A DNA stretch of 64,000 nt from Mesocentrotus franciscanus (taxonomy: Eukaryota > Echinodermata > Echinoidea > Camarodonta > Strongylocentrotidae). A model generated the notes under the pieces. It saw nothing but the letters and a program-made list of their open reading frames with translations, made no database searches and was not told the DNA's origin. The stretch is taken from NCBI GenBank assembly GCA_037976565.1, contig CP137667.1, forward strand, positions 30,990,459 through 31,054,458, given 5' to 3'. Shown here piece by piece: positions 1-11,429 of this stretch; the stretch's first letter is position 1; each line of letters begins with the position of its first letter. The translations under genes and the position numbers were made by a program.

Positions 1-664
1 CAGAAAAATCAGACAAACCAATCAAAAAAGTTTGAGCAAAATCGGATAACTAATAAGAAAGTTATGAATTTTGAAAAAGTATGTAAAACTAAAACAATGG
101 AAATCACTACACAAATTGCCAATTTGGTTATCAGTTTGTGACGTCATGTCCTCACTACTTATCAATTGCTTTATATAGTTTAATCCCATTAATTTCCTTT
201 TTATCCCCAAAACTTGATTTCCCATGCCTTTGCCCAGGTTATATGATTTGTATCATATTGCGTGCATGACATTTCCCAAAATCTTTTATGAATTTTGAAG
301 AATTGATACTATTTTCTGAATATTGTATTTCATAATTATTGATTTTTATATAAATAGTTTATCAAAATTCAAATTTTTCATGATTTAACTGGAAAAAATT
401 ACTCTATATTAGTGCATCCACACAAAAACATATTACTATCAATCTAACTTGGATGCTGGTGTGAAGAAATAAGATTCTTAGGGGAAAAATAGGAAATTTA
501 TATTATCAATATAAAGAAAATAATTAGTGGATAGTGAGGACCATACGTCACAGACTCATGAGTGAGTTGCCAATTTGTGTAGTGATTTTCAAAGTTTTTC
601 ATTATTTCTTATTAGTTATCCGATTTTGCTCAAACTTTTTTGATTGGTTTGTCTGATTTTTCTG
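1..664. repeat. Foldback element with about 135-150-bp inverted arms
   Basis: The first 150 bases and the reverse complement of about 530-664 match closely. Both outer ends begin CAGAAAAATCAGACAAACC and run through a shared stretch containing GTTTGAGCAAAATCGG. The arms then continue through the weaker match ATCACTACACAAATTG and a GACGT-containing inner end. The roughly 380-base AT-rich middle has no credible coding sequence. The left edge coincides with the window start, so the true end may lie outside. This looks like a non-autonomous foldback or MITE element; its superfamily is unassigned because flanking duplications cannot be seen. Confidence 0.8.
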
Positions 665-3600
665 GTTCTATTGAAAGTAAGTTATTTTTGGAGTGGACTT
701 GGGCTTTAACAATTTTTCTACTAAGAGTTGTTCAGTAATTGAAGTTATGAAAATAATAATCACTATACATTCCTTCTTGTTGACCTAGCTAATGACTTTG
801 ACTCACTCCATACTTAAAGTGACTCGGTAACATTGTTGAAGGTTGATGAAAAAACTGTAATTTTTGTATGAAATGTTACTTATTATACTCCTTCTACTGT
901 ACTAACCCTCTAGCATGCACAAAATCCTGAAAAATCTCAAATCACAAAGATATTTATGGTTTTCTTTGAAGGCGTCACTGGTCAACACCTTCTAACAGTA
1001 AATTCTCCCAAACAATTTTGAATTTTCCCAACCATTTTTTCATGAACATAAGACATATAAGTTATTTTTAAAATCTTTCAACGCTTAAAAACAGGAAGAA
1101 AAAATATTAGAAAGTTGTAATCACTTAACATTCACAACCAGCATACACATGTACAGTAAGTCATTCTACTGGGACATATTTGGTGTAAATCTCCATAATT
1201 TGTTTCACACTTTTAAAACAAAATTTACAGTATTCCAGTCCATTTTCTCTCAGAGCTGTACTAAAAATATATTCAGAGAGCTCAATAGGTCCTCCAAAAA
1301 TGAAGAGGTTCTATCATAGTCAGTTAATTGTTGAATGGTATGAGAGATTGGTCCAACATTACATCACAATGCCGAATCATCAATTTGAAAATTTGAAATT
1401 CATATACCGACTACAAATTTCAAACATTAAAACCTTACTTATTACTTGTCTGAGTTTGTTCAAACTTTCACCAGCCTGCTTCTGAGTATTTTCTGTTTCC
1501 TTCAGAGCAACTTACTATTAGGGTCACATTTCCCTTTTTAAAAATGTGACTATCAATACTTGCTACTGGCTCTCAACATTTAATATGTTTACTAATTAAA
1601 TAAAAGGGTCACAAATAAACATTAAAATTGTAACTTTCAATACTCTTTTGGTGTTGAATAACTTGAACATCAAGTGTCATGTGATGGTAAGGCTCTATTA
1701 ACCTTGTTACCCAGCAAGTCTTCAATAATATTCCAATTATTTATACAATATCTTTTATTGTCATTAAATTGTTTCTGGAATTATTTAGTGCTGTGAATTA
1801 GTGTGTAATTTCCTATCCGTGTACACGGACAGTTTATCCGTGCGTGTAAACGTGTACACGGTTATGACATTTACCAAAAACAAAAGCAGTAATTCAGCCA
1901 CATACATGTACATTTATGTAAGGCCAGCAATCCAGCGTGCATTCACAACAACCATTTTCTCTGTAAAGTTGTTACAATAGTAACAGTACTGCACACGAAA
2001 TCATCACGCTCATGGGAAAGTCAGACCGCAATGATTGGCATTATTTGCATGACAACAAGAGAAGAGACTAGAGTCACTGGATGGCATTGGAAAAGTTGTA
2101 CAGTGTATGGAAAGGATTATTTAATGAAGTAGCAGTGGAATTTAAACTTTATTTTTAGACTGATGACAGACATTTTTGTGAAATATTGACTTCAGCAATT
2201 TATAATGCTGAAAAACGGGTGATTTTTTTTCTTCGTTTATCCGTCTCTAGTGAATTTTCTGCATGTATGTGTAGTGGTGGTTCATGCTTGCACACGGTCA
2301 CAGCACTATTTTGGATAATAACTTAATCTGGTTCTGCATAATAATTTATCAAATATCTTCTGCATATTCTTATATACCTTTTTTATTATCTTCAGAAGCA
2401 TTCATAGAATTGTTTATATTCATTGCATATCAACCGAACTAACTCAAATGTCATCCAAGAATGGTGTTGTTGTTTTTTTAAAAAGCTATTTACAGTTTAT
2501 TCCTTTTTTCTTTTCAGGAGATTTTTGTTATAAATAAGTATTTGCTACATGTACAGTACATCAACCTTTAGGGCCAATTAAGTGTCATCATTGATTTGAC
2601 GGTATGTGAAGGATTCAGATGGAGGAGTTATTATGTGGTTATTTAATTGGAAAATTGGAAAGTGATCAGTTGCATCACAATAAAGAATACCAGGAGTTAC
2701 ATGTATACTGGCACATACATTATTTTATTAGAAAAGATTTTGTCAATCAGAGATGCAGAGTTCTTTAATAGTTACCCTGGTATAAGGTATAAAAAAATGT
2801 GAGTAAATCATACCAACAAAATCATTATCATGGTCAATGTTAACATTAATCCTTATATAATCATCTAGTGTATAAGTAAATATTCGCATGTTTGATTTGG
2901 GTTTCTGTATATTTAACTACTATCAGCTTGCCAATTTGATCAATTATTTCAGTAAAAAAGATTCAAAATCATCTGACTGAGTCATGATGTCATCTCTAAC
3001 AGTAATGTCAAGAGAATCTAAAATACTGTAAACATGGCATACAAGTGTAACCTTGTTTATTGAACAATAATGAAGTATTTTCATGAATCCATGTTTCAGA
3101 GAAAGCTAGAGAATGAAAACTCAAAGAGTACCATACAAACTCATCAATCTCATTAAATTTCTATGGAGATTCCTTGCGTTAAATAATGCTATATGTTAAT
3201 ATGTCCTAATTAGGGATTAACAACATTTAAATTATATTTGTTGTTTTCTTGAAAGTTACTATTTACAAGCTTTATTTAATACAAGTTTACAACATTATTG
3301 TTTTTAAGGTTTTGAATTTACCATTATACCCTTGATATTAAGCTCAATGTCAGTAATAGAGAAATAAATTTGACAAACATTATTAACATAATTGAAACAT
3401 GCAGCATGTGCAGGTAGTAGCATTTATCCCTTTTCATAATTGTGTATAGACATGTACAGTACATGTAAATTAGTAAATAAAAGAGTACATGTACAACTTC
3501 TAAATACATATTACAAAGACCAAAATTTATTTTTGTGTAACATGCGATACAAGTGAGAAGACATGACAATAACATTTAGAAATAAAAATCTTGATTAAGA

Positions 3601-3698
3601 GAGTACATTTAATATGCACTTTATATGTGAAGACAATAAAAAATAAAAAAAATAAATTGAAGCAAAAAAAAAGAAGTAAAGTATTACACTTTAAGTTT
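665..3698. other. AT-rich DNA without recognised gene
   Basis: About 3 kb of AT-rich sequence with only short spurious open frames. The one recognised piece is a dispersed repeat at 813-1095. CCGTGTACACGG-like words at 1818-1861 form small palindromes. No exon with credible splice sites and a recognisable domain was seen on either strand. Confidence 0.6.
813..1095 (+). repeat. Dispersed repeat, copy 1 (inverted partner at 36487-36770)
   Basis: Starts CTTAAAGTGACTCGGTAAC and is the reverse complement of 36487-36770 with scattered differences over about 280 bases. Shared landmarks include AGCATGCAAAA-like and CACCTTCTAACAGTAAA blocks. No coding potential. The family is not recognised. The partner copy abuts the truncated end of a LINE, so the repeat predates or received that insertion. 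Confidence 0.75.
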
Positions 3699-4058
3699 TT
3701 AAGACCCTCTAAAGTGTTGGGAGCCCCAACAATTGGGTGCCAAAATTTCACTTAAATTGTATCATAATGTGAAAGAGGGTGTCATTTAAGGCACATTTCT
3801 GCCAGGATTTTCAAAACAAATGTGTTTGAAGTCAAATATTGGTGAAAGAAATTAAGATACAACATGTATGTTTTCTGCATGCAACAGAAAACCCAAATTA
3901 AGTATTCTTTTTTTAATCAATATTTGTCCTCAAACACAATTATTTTGAAAATCCTTGCAGAAATGTGTCTTAAATGACACCCTCTTTCACATTATGATAC
4001 AATTTAAGTGATATTTTGCCATCAAATTGGGGCTCCCAACAATTTAGAGAGGCTTTAA
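3699..4058. repeat. Palindromic MITE-like element, about 360 bp
   Basis: The outer ends read AAGACCCTCTAAAGTG on the left and, reversed, AAAGCCTCTCTAAATTG on the right. Both lead into TTGGGAGCCCCAA and then CACTTAAATTGTATCATAA followed by a shared AAAGAGGGTGTCATTTAA. The arms are about 150 bases each around a short AT-rich centre. No transposase frame is present. Target duplication is unclear. Best read as a non-autonomous inverted-repeat element. Confidence 0.8.
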
Positions 4059-4440
4059 ACTGCAAGGGAAGTGTTTAATATAGTTCACCGTACAAGAGAT
4101 GTACCAGCCAAAGGTGACATTATGTATTTAAATTATCCATTGCACGATTGCATTCTATCATCTCCCTGATTGCAGGTAAATGATCAAGATCTTCTTTGCA
4201 TGAGATTAGCTTTTGTACATCTTTGTTATAATTTATTAAGGGGGATGAGTGCAATTACTCATCCTAACTTGTCCTCGCAGTGGTTTAGGACAGGATCTTG
4301 TCAGGGATAGCAGAGCAGCATTTTCCTTTTGATAGGGTCTTCTTGGATTGATTTTTTTTTTCAATAAGTTTTCTTCTTCCACTCAAAGACCAATTCAATT
4401 TGTGAACTAGTTGAATTTATCTGTAACTGGGCAAGATTTC
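4059..4440. other. Spacer without recognised feature
   Basis: About 380 bases between two foldback elements. No open frame, RNA gene or repeat unit was recognised. Confidence 0.5.
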
Positions 4441-5196
4441 GTCTCTATACGTAAGGGTTAGTGAGGGGAGGCTATGCAATGCAGTTTGTGTGTGATCACC
4501 CATCTCAACTCGCACAGAAGCTTCAAGAAAAGGGTCAGATAAGCTGAAAGTACCGGTAAGTCCTTTATTTTGATGTTCTACAATTAATGTTATTTTTATA
4601 GTACCGGTATAAGAAAATTAGATTCATTTTTTTTACATCAATTTGTCTGGATAAAGAAAAAAAGTGGGCAAAAATTCTGGGGTAAATCTCTAATTGACCC
4701 CTCCATTGTGCATATGCCAAGGATTACCGTACATGTACATGTATGTGTCGGTGTATGGGGAAGTTTGACAAATGTCAGTTTTATTTTAAAATTCCCATAC
4801 CAGACAGTTATTTCTGTCTAACTCTTGGCAAGAGAGATGCCAAGGCCAAGGGTCTCGTTGACTGCTTTGAGGATGATTGCGTCTGTGCAATTGTTTATAG
4901 CACTTACACTGAATTCAGTTCTGTCGTGAGTAATTCTCCTGCTCGTTTGCTTGGACTTGGAGTGACAAGTTTTTGCTTGTATTTGTAGTATCACGTTCTT
5001 CAATGGCAGTTTGCATTATTTTTATTTGAAGAGGTGCATGCCGTATGGACTTATTTTCAGCTAGGTCTAGCTCCAGTTTGTGAAGCTATTGAACTGTGCG
5101 GGATGGGTACGGTGCTCACACACAAACTGCATTGCATAAGTAACCTCCCACACTATCCTGTACAGTACACACACTCAGTCAGCTCCGTATAGAGGC
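4441..5196. repeat. Inverted-repeat element, about 755 bp
   Basis: The left arm (about 4441-4560) and the reverse complement of about 5040-5196 share CTCTATAC termini, then GGGAGG and ATGCAATGCAGTTTGTGTG, then CGCACAG and AGCTT blocks. The interior (4600-5030) contains an 81-codon open frame on the plus strand with no recognisable domain, treated as spurious. This is a second kind of foldback element; its superfamily is unknown. Confidence 0.7.
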
Positions 5197-5385
5197 GGTC
5201 AGTGAATAATATGGTGGAGCCCGAAGTAGTTATTTTTCATGTTTATAGCAGGACAACCATCCATTGTCGATATCAGAATTTTCAGAGACCAAAGCCAAAT
5301 CCTGGCAAAGGCAAAGCAAAGCCTCCCAAAGGCAAAGCTTTCGGTCCAACATCAGTCGATCAACATGCAGGGCTAGGTTCACTCT

Positions 5386-6509
5386 AGACCGAAATGTCTG
5401 TCTCTTTCGTTCGTTAGCCTCTTAATTGGGTAGGGTTGGCTCCTCTCTTTAGAGACAAAAGCCAACCATAGGCGCTCCTGTGCAAACTCGGTGGAACGGA
5501 TCTGACCACCAAATTTCAGCCAAGCTTTTGGACTAGAATGTCACTTTAGGGGATTCATATCCGATGCATTTATTTTTTAAATTTACATGTAGGCCTAGGC
5601 TAATATAGTAATAATAATATACATCGGTTCCACTTACCAGATATGCAGATTGACTGTATCGATCGATGCGTTTAAAAGTCTTTTCTCCCCCGATTTTCTT
5701 CGTCGAAATTGAACTCAGCTCAGTGTTGAAACTATAGAGTGGTGAAGTGTGACGTCATCAAAAATCTATTTTTGGAATTTCTCATTTTTTTCTTCATTTT
5801 CCGAAAAAAACAACCAAAAATAATGTCCAAATACTGAAAACCAATTGAATATGTAAGTACTGGCTGAGATATGACCATCTGAATAAAAAGATTGCCTATG
5901 GGAACTCAGTGTTATATTGCTCTGGCTCCTAATGTTATGAGCCAGAGCAATATAACACTGAGTTCCCATAGGCAATCTTTGTAATCAGATGGTCATATCT
6001 CGGCAAATACTTAAGTCTTAACATATTCAATTGGTTTTCGACATTTGGACATTATTTTTGGTGGTCTTTCGGAAAATGAAGAAAAAATTGAGAAATTCCA
6101 AAAATAGATTTTTAAGACGTCACAGCTTCGGTACTCTATTACTGGGCATTGTTACTGCAAAAATTTCAACACGGACTCGGAGCCGAGTTCAATTTCGAAG
6201 AAGAAAATCAGGAAAGAAGACCTTTATTACGTATCATACAGTCAATCTGGTGAGAGGAACCGATATACATCAGCCTATAGCATAGGCCTAATTTTCAAAA
6301 ATGAATGCATCAGTTATGAATCCGCTAAAGTGACATTTTAGTCCAAAAGCTTGGCCGAAATATGGTGGTCAGATCCATTCCACCGAGTTTGCACAGGAGC
6401 CCCTATAGTCGGCTTCTGTCTCTAGAGTCTGACTGTACTGTAGATCGAGAGGAGCCGACCCTACCCAAATCAGAGGCTAAAGAACGAAAGAGACATAAAT
6501 TTTCGGTCT
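5386..6509. mobile_element. Long inverted-repeat transposon with 11-bp target duplication (MULE-like foldback)
   Basis: Termini AGACCGAAA and TTTCGGTCT are exact inverted repeats. The flanks carry the identical 11-mer AGGTTCACTCT (5375-5385 and 6510-6520). The arms run almost the full length, about 550 bases each. They meet at 5891-5978 in a perfect 39-bp stem around a 10-base loop (CTAATGTTAT). Shared arm landmarks are GGGTAGGG near the ends, GTTTGCACAGGAG-type blocks and CAGTCAATCTG. No transposase is encoded. Long terminal inverted repeats with a 9-11-bp target duplication are typical of Mutator-like elements, so a non-autonomous MULE is the best inference. The open frames at 5766-5975 and 6031-6285 are mirror images of each other inside the arms. 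Confidence 0.88.
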
Positions 6510-6520
6510 AGGTTCACTCT

Positions 6521-6889
6521 CATCGATTGACTAGTAATACTAGTACAATGTAACAGCGTTACCATACACGAGGTCGTCAAAATTGGAATCATGCATTAAT
6601 TAACTGACTAACGAAGTTATAGTGTCATCTTCTAATCTTAGGCCACCGCCGGCAGGCGGCCTGGCGCGGGCACGGACCGGAGCACCCGGGTCAATTCAAC
6701 TACCGGTAGTAGTACTAGATCTAGTAGTAGACCTACTGTTTGTTTTGGGGCTTTCCCCACGGTACCAATACAAATTACAATACTGTTTAGTTTTATTACC
6801 CGAGATTCTGCCTTTTCTGGATACTGCGGTAGCTAGAAGCACACAGTTTAAACTAATGAAGCTATGATAAAAATACATATAGATCTACT
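6521..6889. other. GC-richer spacer without recognised gene
   Basis: Contains a local GC-rich patch (6640-6695, CCGCCGGCAGGCGG palindrome) followed by TAGTAGTACTAGATC-like palindromic words. No supported gene on either strand. Confidence 0.45.
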
Positions 6890-6989
6890 ACTCTTGGCGG
6901 CTTAACTTTAGAATACCCCACCAAAACGTAGTATGTCCGTTGGTCCGCCAACGCGCCAACGTACCATTTAGTGTAGTCCCGTCCTTTAG

Positions 6990-7995
6990 TATTCGTGACC
7001 AGTTTCTGAATTTGCCACCGCATCGACTCGAGAATGCTAATGTGGTTATTTTTTATGTTTTCACTACTTGCTCTGGTCTCTTACACATCAAAGTATCTTA
7101 TTTATAGTGTGTTAAATATGTACACACGTTAGTTCTAATGAATTACCCTTGATATCGCTTGAAAATCGTCAGAAATCAATGTAATTACTGTCGGAAAGTA
7201 AAGAAAATCTAGATCGGGAACTTATGGTGTCCTCTAGATGGCAAACAACGTTGGGTCGAGAAAACATTTCCGACCGACCGACCCATGTTTTGGCCTTATC
7301 TTGGAACGGTGTCACGATTTACAATTGTCTTCCTGTGGTGTCCTCTAATTGCCAAATAAAGATATATGTCTTTGCATTATACAACGTATAATATGTATTT
7401 GATTTTCTTTTTTGTTATTTTCATTATTTTAATTGGCTAATAAAGATATGTCGTAGCATTATCATGTTGTTTTTCTTCTTGTTATTATATTTTCATTATT
7501 GTTATAAATAGTAATATTATAAATCGCTTTATATATCTTTAAAAATTTATAGGAAATATATAATATATGGTACAAGCATTTCAATAGATCATGTAGACTC
7601 AGAGCTGAGATTCCTCCGCCGGTTGGCAGATTTCCGCCAATTTCAATACAGGATATAAATTTTAAAACTGAAAAATCAAATATCGCACATGCTATTTTGG
7701 AGAAACTTGAAAAGTGTGGAGGGTTGTGCCCCCTTTTCAAGCCCCACGTTCCTCTGTATGTTTGCAATATGATAGATTAACGTCAAATTAATTAATTCAA
7801 AATATGCATAAAATTAAAAGATGCGAGACTATAAAGTAGAAATAGATGTTACATTTGTTTTAGTATAGTTTATCAATTACAGAAGATTAATATAAAGAAA
7901 TGGAAGTAGAATTAGATGTTGAAATTGTTATTAGTTCATCAAAAATAATAGATTAATTAGTAACAAAAAATAATAGATTAGTATAAAATTAGTGG
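6990..7995. other. AT-rich interior with no recognised gene
   Basis: Contains two short direct repeats of GGTGTCCTCTA plus a GGCAAA-type word (near 7227 and 7339) that foreshadow the GGTGTCCTAGGG array downstream. The 101-codon minus-strand frame at 7462-7767 has no recognisable domain and is regarded as chance. Confidence 0.45.
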
Positions 7996-9090
7996 AGACT
8001 CCGGTTGTCGATCCTAGGGTGACACGGGACCCATTGTCTGATGCGGCACCCGGTGTCCTATAGGGTAAGGGTTAGCAAGAGTGAGGGTAACGCAAACTCT
8101 GGTGTCCTAGGGTGACACGGGACACGGTGTCCTATATAGTGTGACGACCCAGTGTCCTAGGGTGACGACCCGGTGTCCTAGGGTGACGCGACTCCGTGTC
8201 CTAGGGTGACGCGTGACCCGGTGTCCTAGGGTAGAGGTTAGGGTAACGCAAACTCCGGTGTCCTAGGGTGAAGCGGGACCCGGTGTCCTAGGGTGACGGG
8301 ACTCGGTGTCCTAGGGTGACGCGGGACCTGGTGTCCTAGGGTTAGGGTTAGGGTTAGAGTTAGGGTAACGCAAACTCTGTTGTCCTAGGGTGACGCGGGA
8401 CTCGGTGTCCTAGGGTGACGCGACCCGGTGTCCTAGGGTGAAGCGCGACCCGGTGTCCTAGGGTTAGGGTTAGGGTTAGGGTTAGGGTAACGCAAACTCC
8501 GGTGTCCTAGGGTGACGGGACCCGGTGTCCTAGGGTGACGGGACTCGGTGTCCTAGGGTGACGACCCGGTGTCCTAGGGTGAAGCGCGACCCGGTGTCCT
8601 AGGGTTAGGGTTAGGGTTAGAGTTAGGGTGCGCAAACTCCGGTGTCCTAGGGTGACGGGACCCGGTGTCCTAGGGTGACGGGACTCGGTGTCATAGGGTG
8701 ACGCGGGACTCGGTGTCCTAGGGTGACGGGACTCGGTGTCCTAGGGTGAAGCGGGACCCGGTGTCCTAGGGTGACACGGGACTCGGTGTCCTAGGGTGAC
8801 GGGACTCGGTGTCCTAGGGTGATGCGGGACCAGGTGTCCTAGGGTTAGGGTTAGGGTTAGAGTTAGGGTAACGCAAACTCGGTGTCCTAGGGTGACGTGG
8901 GACCCGGTGTCCTAGGGTGACGCGGGACCCGGTGTCCTAGGGTGACGCGGGACTCGGTGTCATAGGGTAGGGTTAGGGTTAGGGTAACGCAAACTCCGGT
9001 GTCCTAGGGTGACGGGACCTGGTGTCCTAGGGTGACGCGGGACTCGGTGTCCTAGGGTAACAGGGACCCGGTGTCCTAGGGTAACGTAGG
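7996..9090 (+). repeat. GGTGTCCTAGGGTGACG minisatellite punctuated by TTAGGG runs
   Basis: About 24-26-base units of the type GGTGTCCTAGGGTGACGCGG followed by GACCC or GACTC are repeated some 35 times. At intervals of about 110-240 bases the array switches to runs of two to five TTAGGG units (for example around 8337-8366, 8459-8488, 8603-8625, 8838-8865), each followed by GTAACGCAAACTC, making a higher-order pattern. TTAGGG is the usual telomere unit of deuterostomes, so these are interstitial telomere-like tracts. The unit itself contains CCTAGGG, so the TTAGGG runs may have arisen by local slippage instead of from a chromosome end. Confidence 0.9.
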
Positions 9091-9337
9091 ACAATTGTTC
9101 TCATGTTATACATTTTTCAACAAATATAATTTCTAATACTGTAATAGAAATAATTTATGTCTTTTCATTTCTCAGCCACGACTTTTCATCATAGATAAAA
9201 TTAAAGGTTTTGTGGTTATGATTCAAAATGTGTTTCCATCATCTAAATCTTGGTGCATGATTCATGTACCTTCACCTCTACAGTGATACATCACACTTCA
9301 CAGGTAAAAACACCCTTTTTTGCAATAAAAGAAGAAG

Positions 9338-9840
9338 ATGGGCCCCCTCCCCTGGCGCTCAAGGTGGGGGGTGGATGATTTAAAAATAATAGCACTGCCC
9401 CCACCCCGTTCAGCAAAAAATCGGCCGGCACGATTTTCAAATTTTCAGGGCAATATAAAAATTGTGCTCAATATCCCCCCTCCCTCCATTAAGCTAAAAA
9501 TCGGCCGGCACGATTTTCAAATTTTAGGGAGCAACAAAAACAAAAAATTGTGCTCACTACCCCCCCCTCCCCCCAATGAGCTAAAAATCGGCCGGCACGA
9601 TTTTCAAATTTTCGGGGCAATATAAAAAATTGTGCTTAATATCCCCCTCCCCACTGAGCTAAAAATCGGCCCGCACGATTTTCAAATTTTAGGAGCAACA
9701 AAAACAAAAAATTGTGCTCACTACCCCACGCCCCCGCCCTCCACCCCCAATGAGCTAAAAATCGGCGCCGCGATTTTCAAATTTTCGCACGAAGTGAGCC
9801 CCTTTTGGCCCCTCTCTTGCCGCAGGCTGGATCCGCCCTG
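9338..9840 (+). repeat. Tandem array of about 80-90-bp C-rich units
   Basis: Five imperfect units each contain AAATCGGCCGGCACGATTTT, then CAAATTTT, then a stretch ending in ATTGTGCTCA and a C-rich run (CCCCCCTCCC). The right boundary reads GGCTGGATCCGCCCTGAG; a GGCGGATCCAG-type end is common on hAT-like or other DNA transposons. The open frames at 9338-9841 are by-products of repetition. A degenerate relative of the first unit sits at 14165-14300. Confidence 0.85.
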
Positions 9841-11429
9841 AGTACTACTATTACAGATTCTGGAAATGCCTAGCTTGTTTCACTATCACTATAAGTATAA
9901 CTTATCACTCAGTATAAGCAGTCAAGCTTGCAGTTGAAGCATAATCAACAGATTAATATTTTGTAAACCAAAATAAATAACCAAGAAAATGCAAACATAT
10001 TATGTAAATAACCCACTTACCAAATGAGGAGAGCAGTTATGAGATAATTCGTTCATATGATTGTATATGAAATGAATATAAGGATGAATATCGACCTTTA
10101 GGTGGTTAACAAAATTGTTTTACATTTGGTTGTGTACAAAACAGTCTCGATTAGTGCTTAGGATATTTTACTATTAGAAGAATATTTAACTGGTACAAGC
10201 GAAACTTTCATTTACAATTATAACGTTTATAAAAATTATGAACATAATTATGTGTGATGGTTGTTTGTATGTGGGCAATTTAGGGGGGCACAAAGTCCCG
10301 CACGCCTACTTTTTAAAGTTTTTTTCCAAAATGACTAATTATACGTACGAAGAATAATTGTTTTACTGCAATTAATATATATATATATATATATTTAATT
10401 TGATAATGCCCTTTTCCTTTGTAATGTGATGATACCCTAAATTAAAATGTGATAGTTGCAGTTTCAAATAGAAATAGAAAAATCTACCTTTTCCTTTATA
10501 ATAAATAGCAATATATTCTACTTAATAATATCCTTTTCATCGGCAATCAGGGGCGTATTTAAGAGCGAAGTTAGTCCCTTAAGACTTTCTACTCTTTTTC
10601 ATCGGCAATCAGGGGCGTATTTAAGAGCGAAATTACTCACTTAATACTCACACACACAGTTACCCCCTTCTCATCGTTATTATGCCCTTTCACCTAGCGG
10701 TAATTACCCCTTTTATTTATAATACTACCAGGAGTACGTACAAACAATAACATAACTAATAATAATTAAAGACAGTGAAAAAATAATAACATAATAAGGC
10801 GTAATAATAATTAAAACGGGGCATAAAGTTAAATAACAAATGTAACATTGTTTGTCATTTTTCGGAGGAAATTACAAGGACATAACATAATAAAGAAAAG
10901 TAAGTCAAGTATAACCGACAAAAAATGCTATAAATGTATGTAATAAGCCTGGCGTGGCTCATCTTAAAACGGCGCATGTCGGAAGTAGTCAGTATAGAGC
11001 GTTAGGTAAAATTCTATTTCGTGGTCTTTATTATTATAAGGGAGTAAAGGGTATTGATCAATAATATTGCTAGTGCACAAGGACACATGGATAAAGCATT
11101 CTAAGTTGATTTTGATATCAAAAAGAGGTGCGAGATGTGTATTGAGAGAAAATACCAGGAAGTGCTTAACTTTTCAATACCTCATGGCTCAAAAATAGTG
11201 AAAGCTGATTATATAATTATTTCCAAACATAAAATAATAAAATGGATTAGTAATTGATAACAATCAGAAAATAAACTGTTCTTTTTATTATCAAGGATTT
11301 AAAGCAAATTGTGTACTTAGATATTCAGTATATATAGCACCTTACAATTGTAATTCTTTTTTTGTGTAATTGCTATAGATAATATAACATAAGAGAGCTT
11401 ATACAAAGATAGTGTTATCTTCAATAATA
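9841..11429. other. AT-rich DNA with one short tandem duplication
   Basis: No gene was recognised. 10534-10658 is two tandem copies (period about 62 bases) of a unit starting TTTTCATCGGCAATCAGG. 10376-10394 is an (AT)n tract. The remainder is low-complexity AT-rich DNA. Confidence 0.55.

Noticed and set aside
4743..5003. 81-codon frame inside the foldback at 4441-5196
   Set aside because: No domain and no conserved relative in the window; expected by chance in a stop-poor stretch.
7996..9090. True chromosome end
   Set aside because: The TTAGGG runs are short, interrupted by another repeat and flanked on both sides by ordinary sequence.
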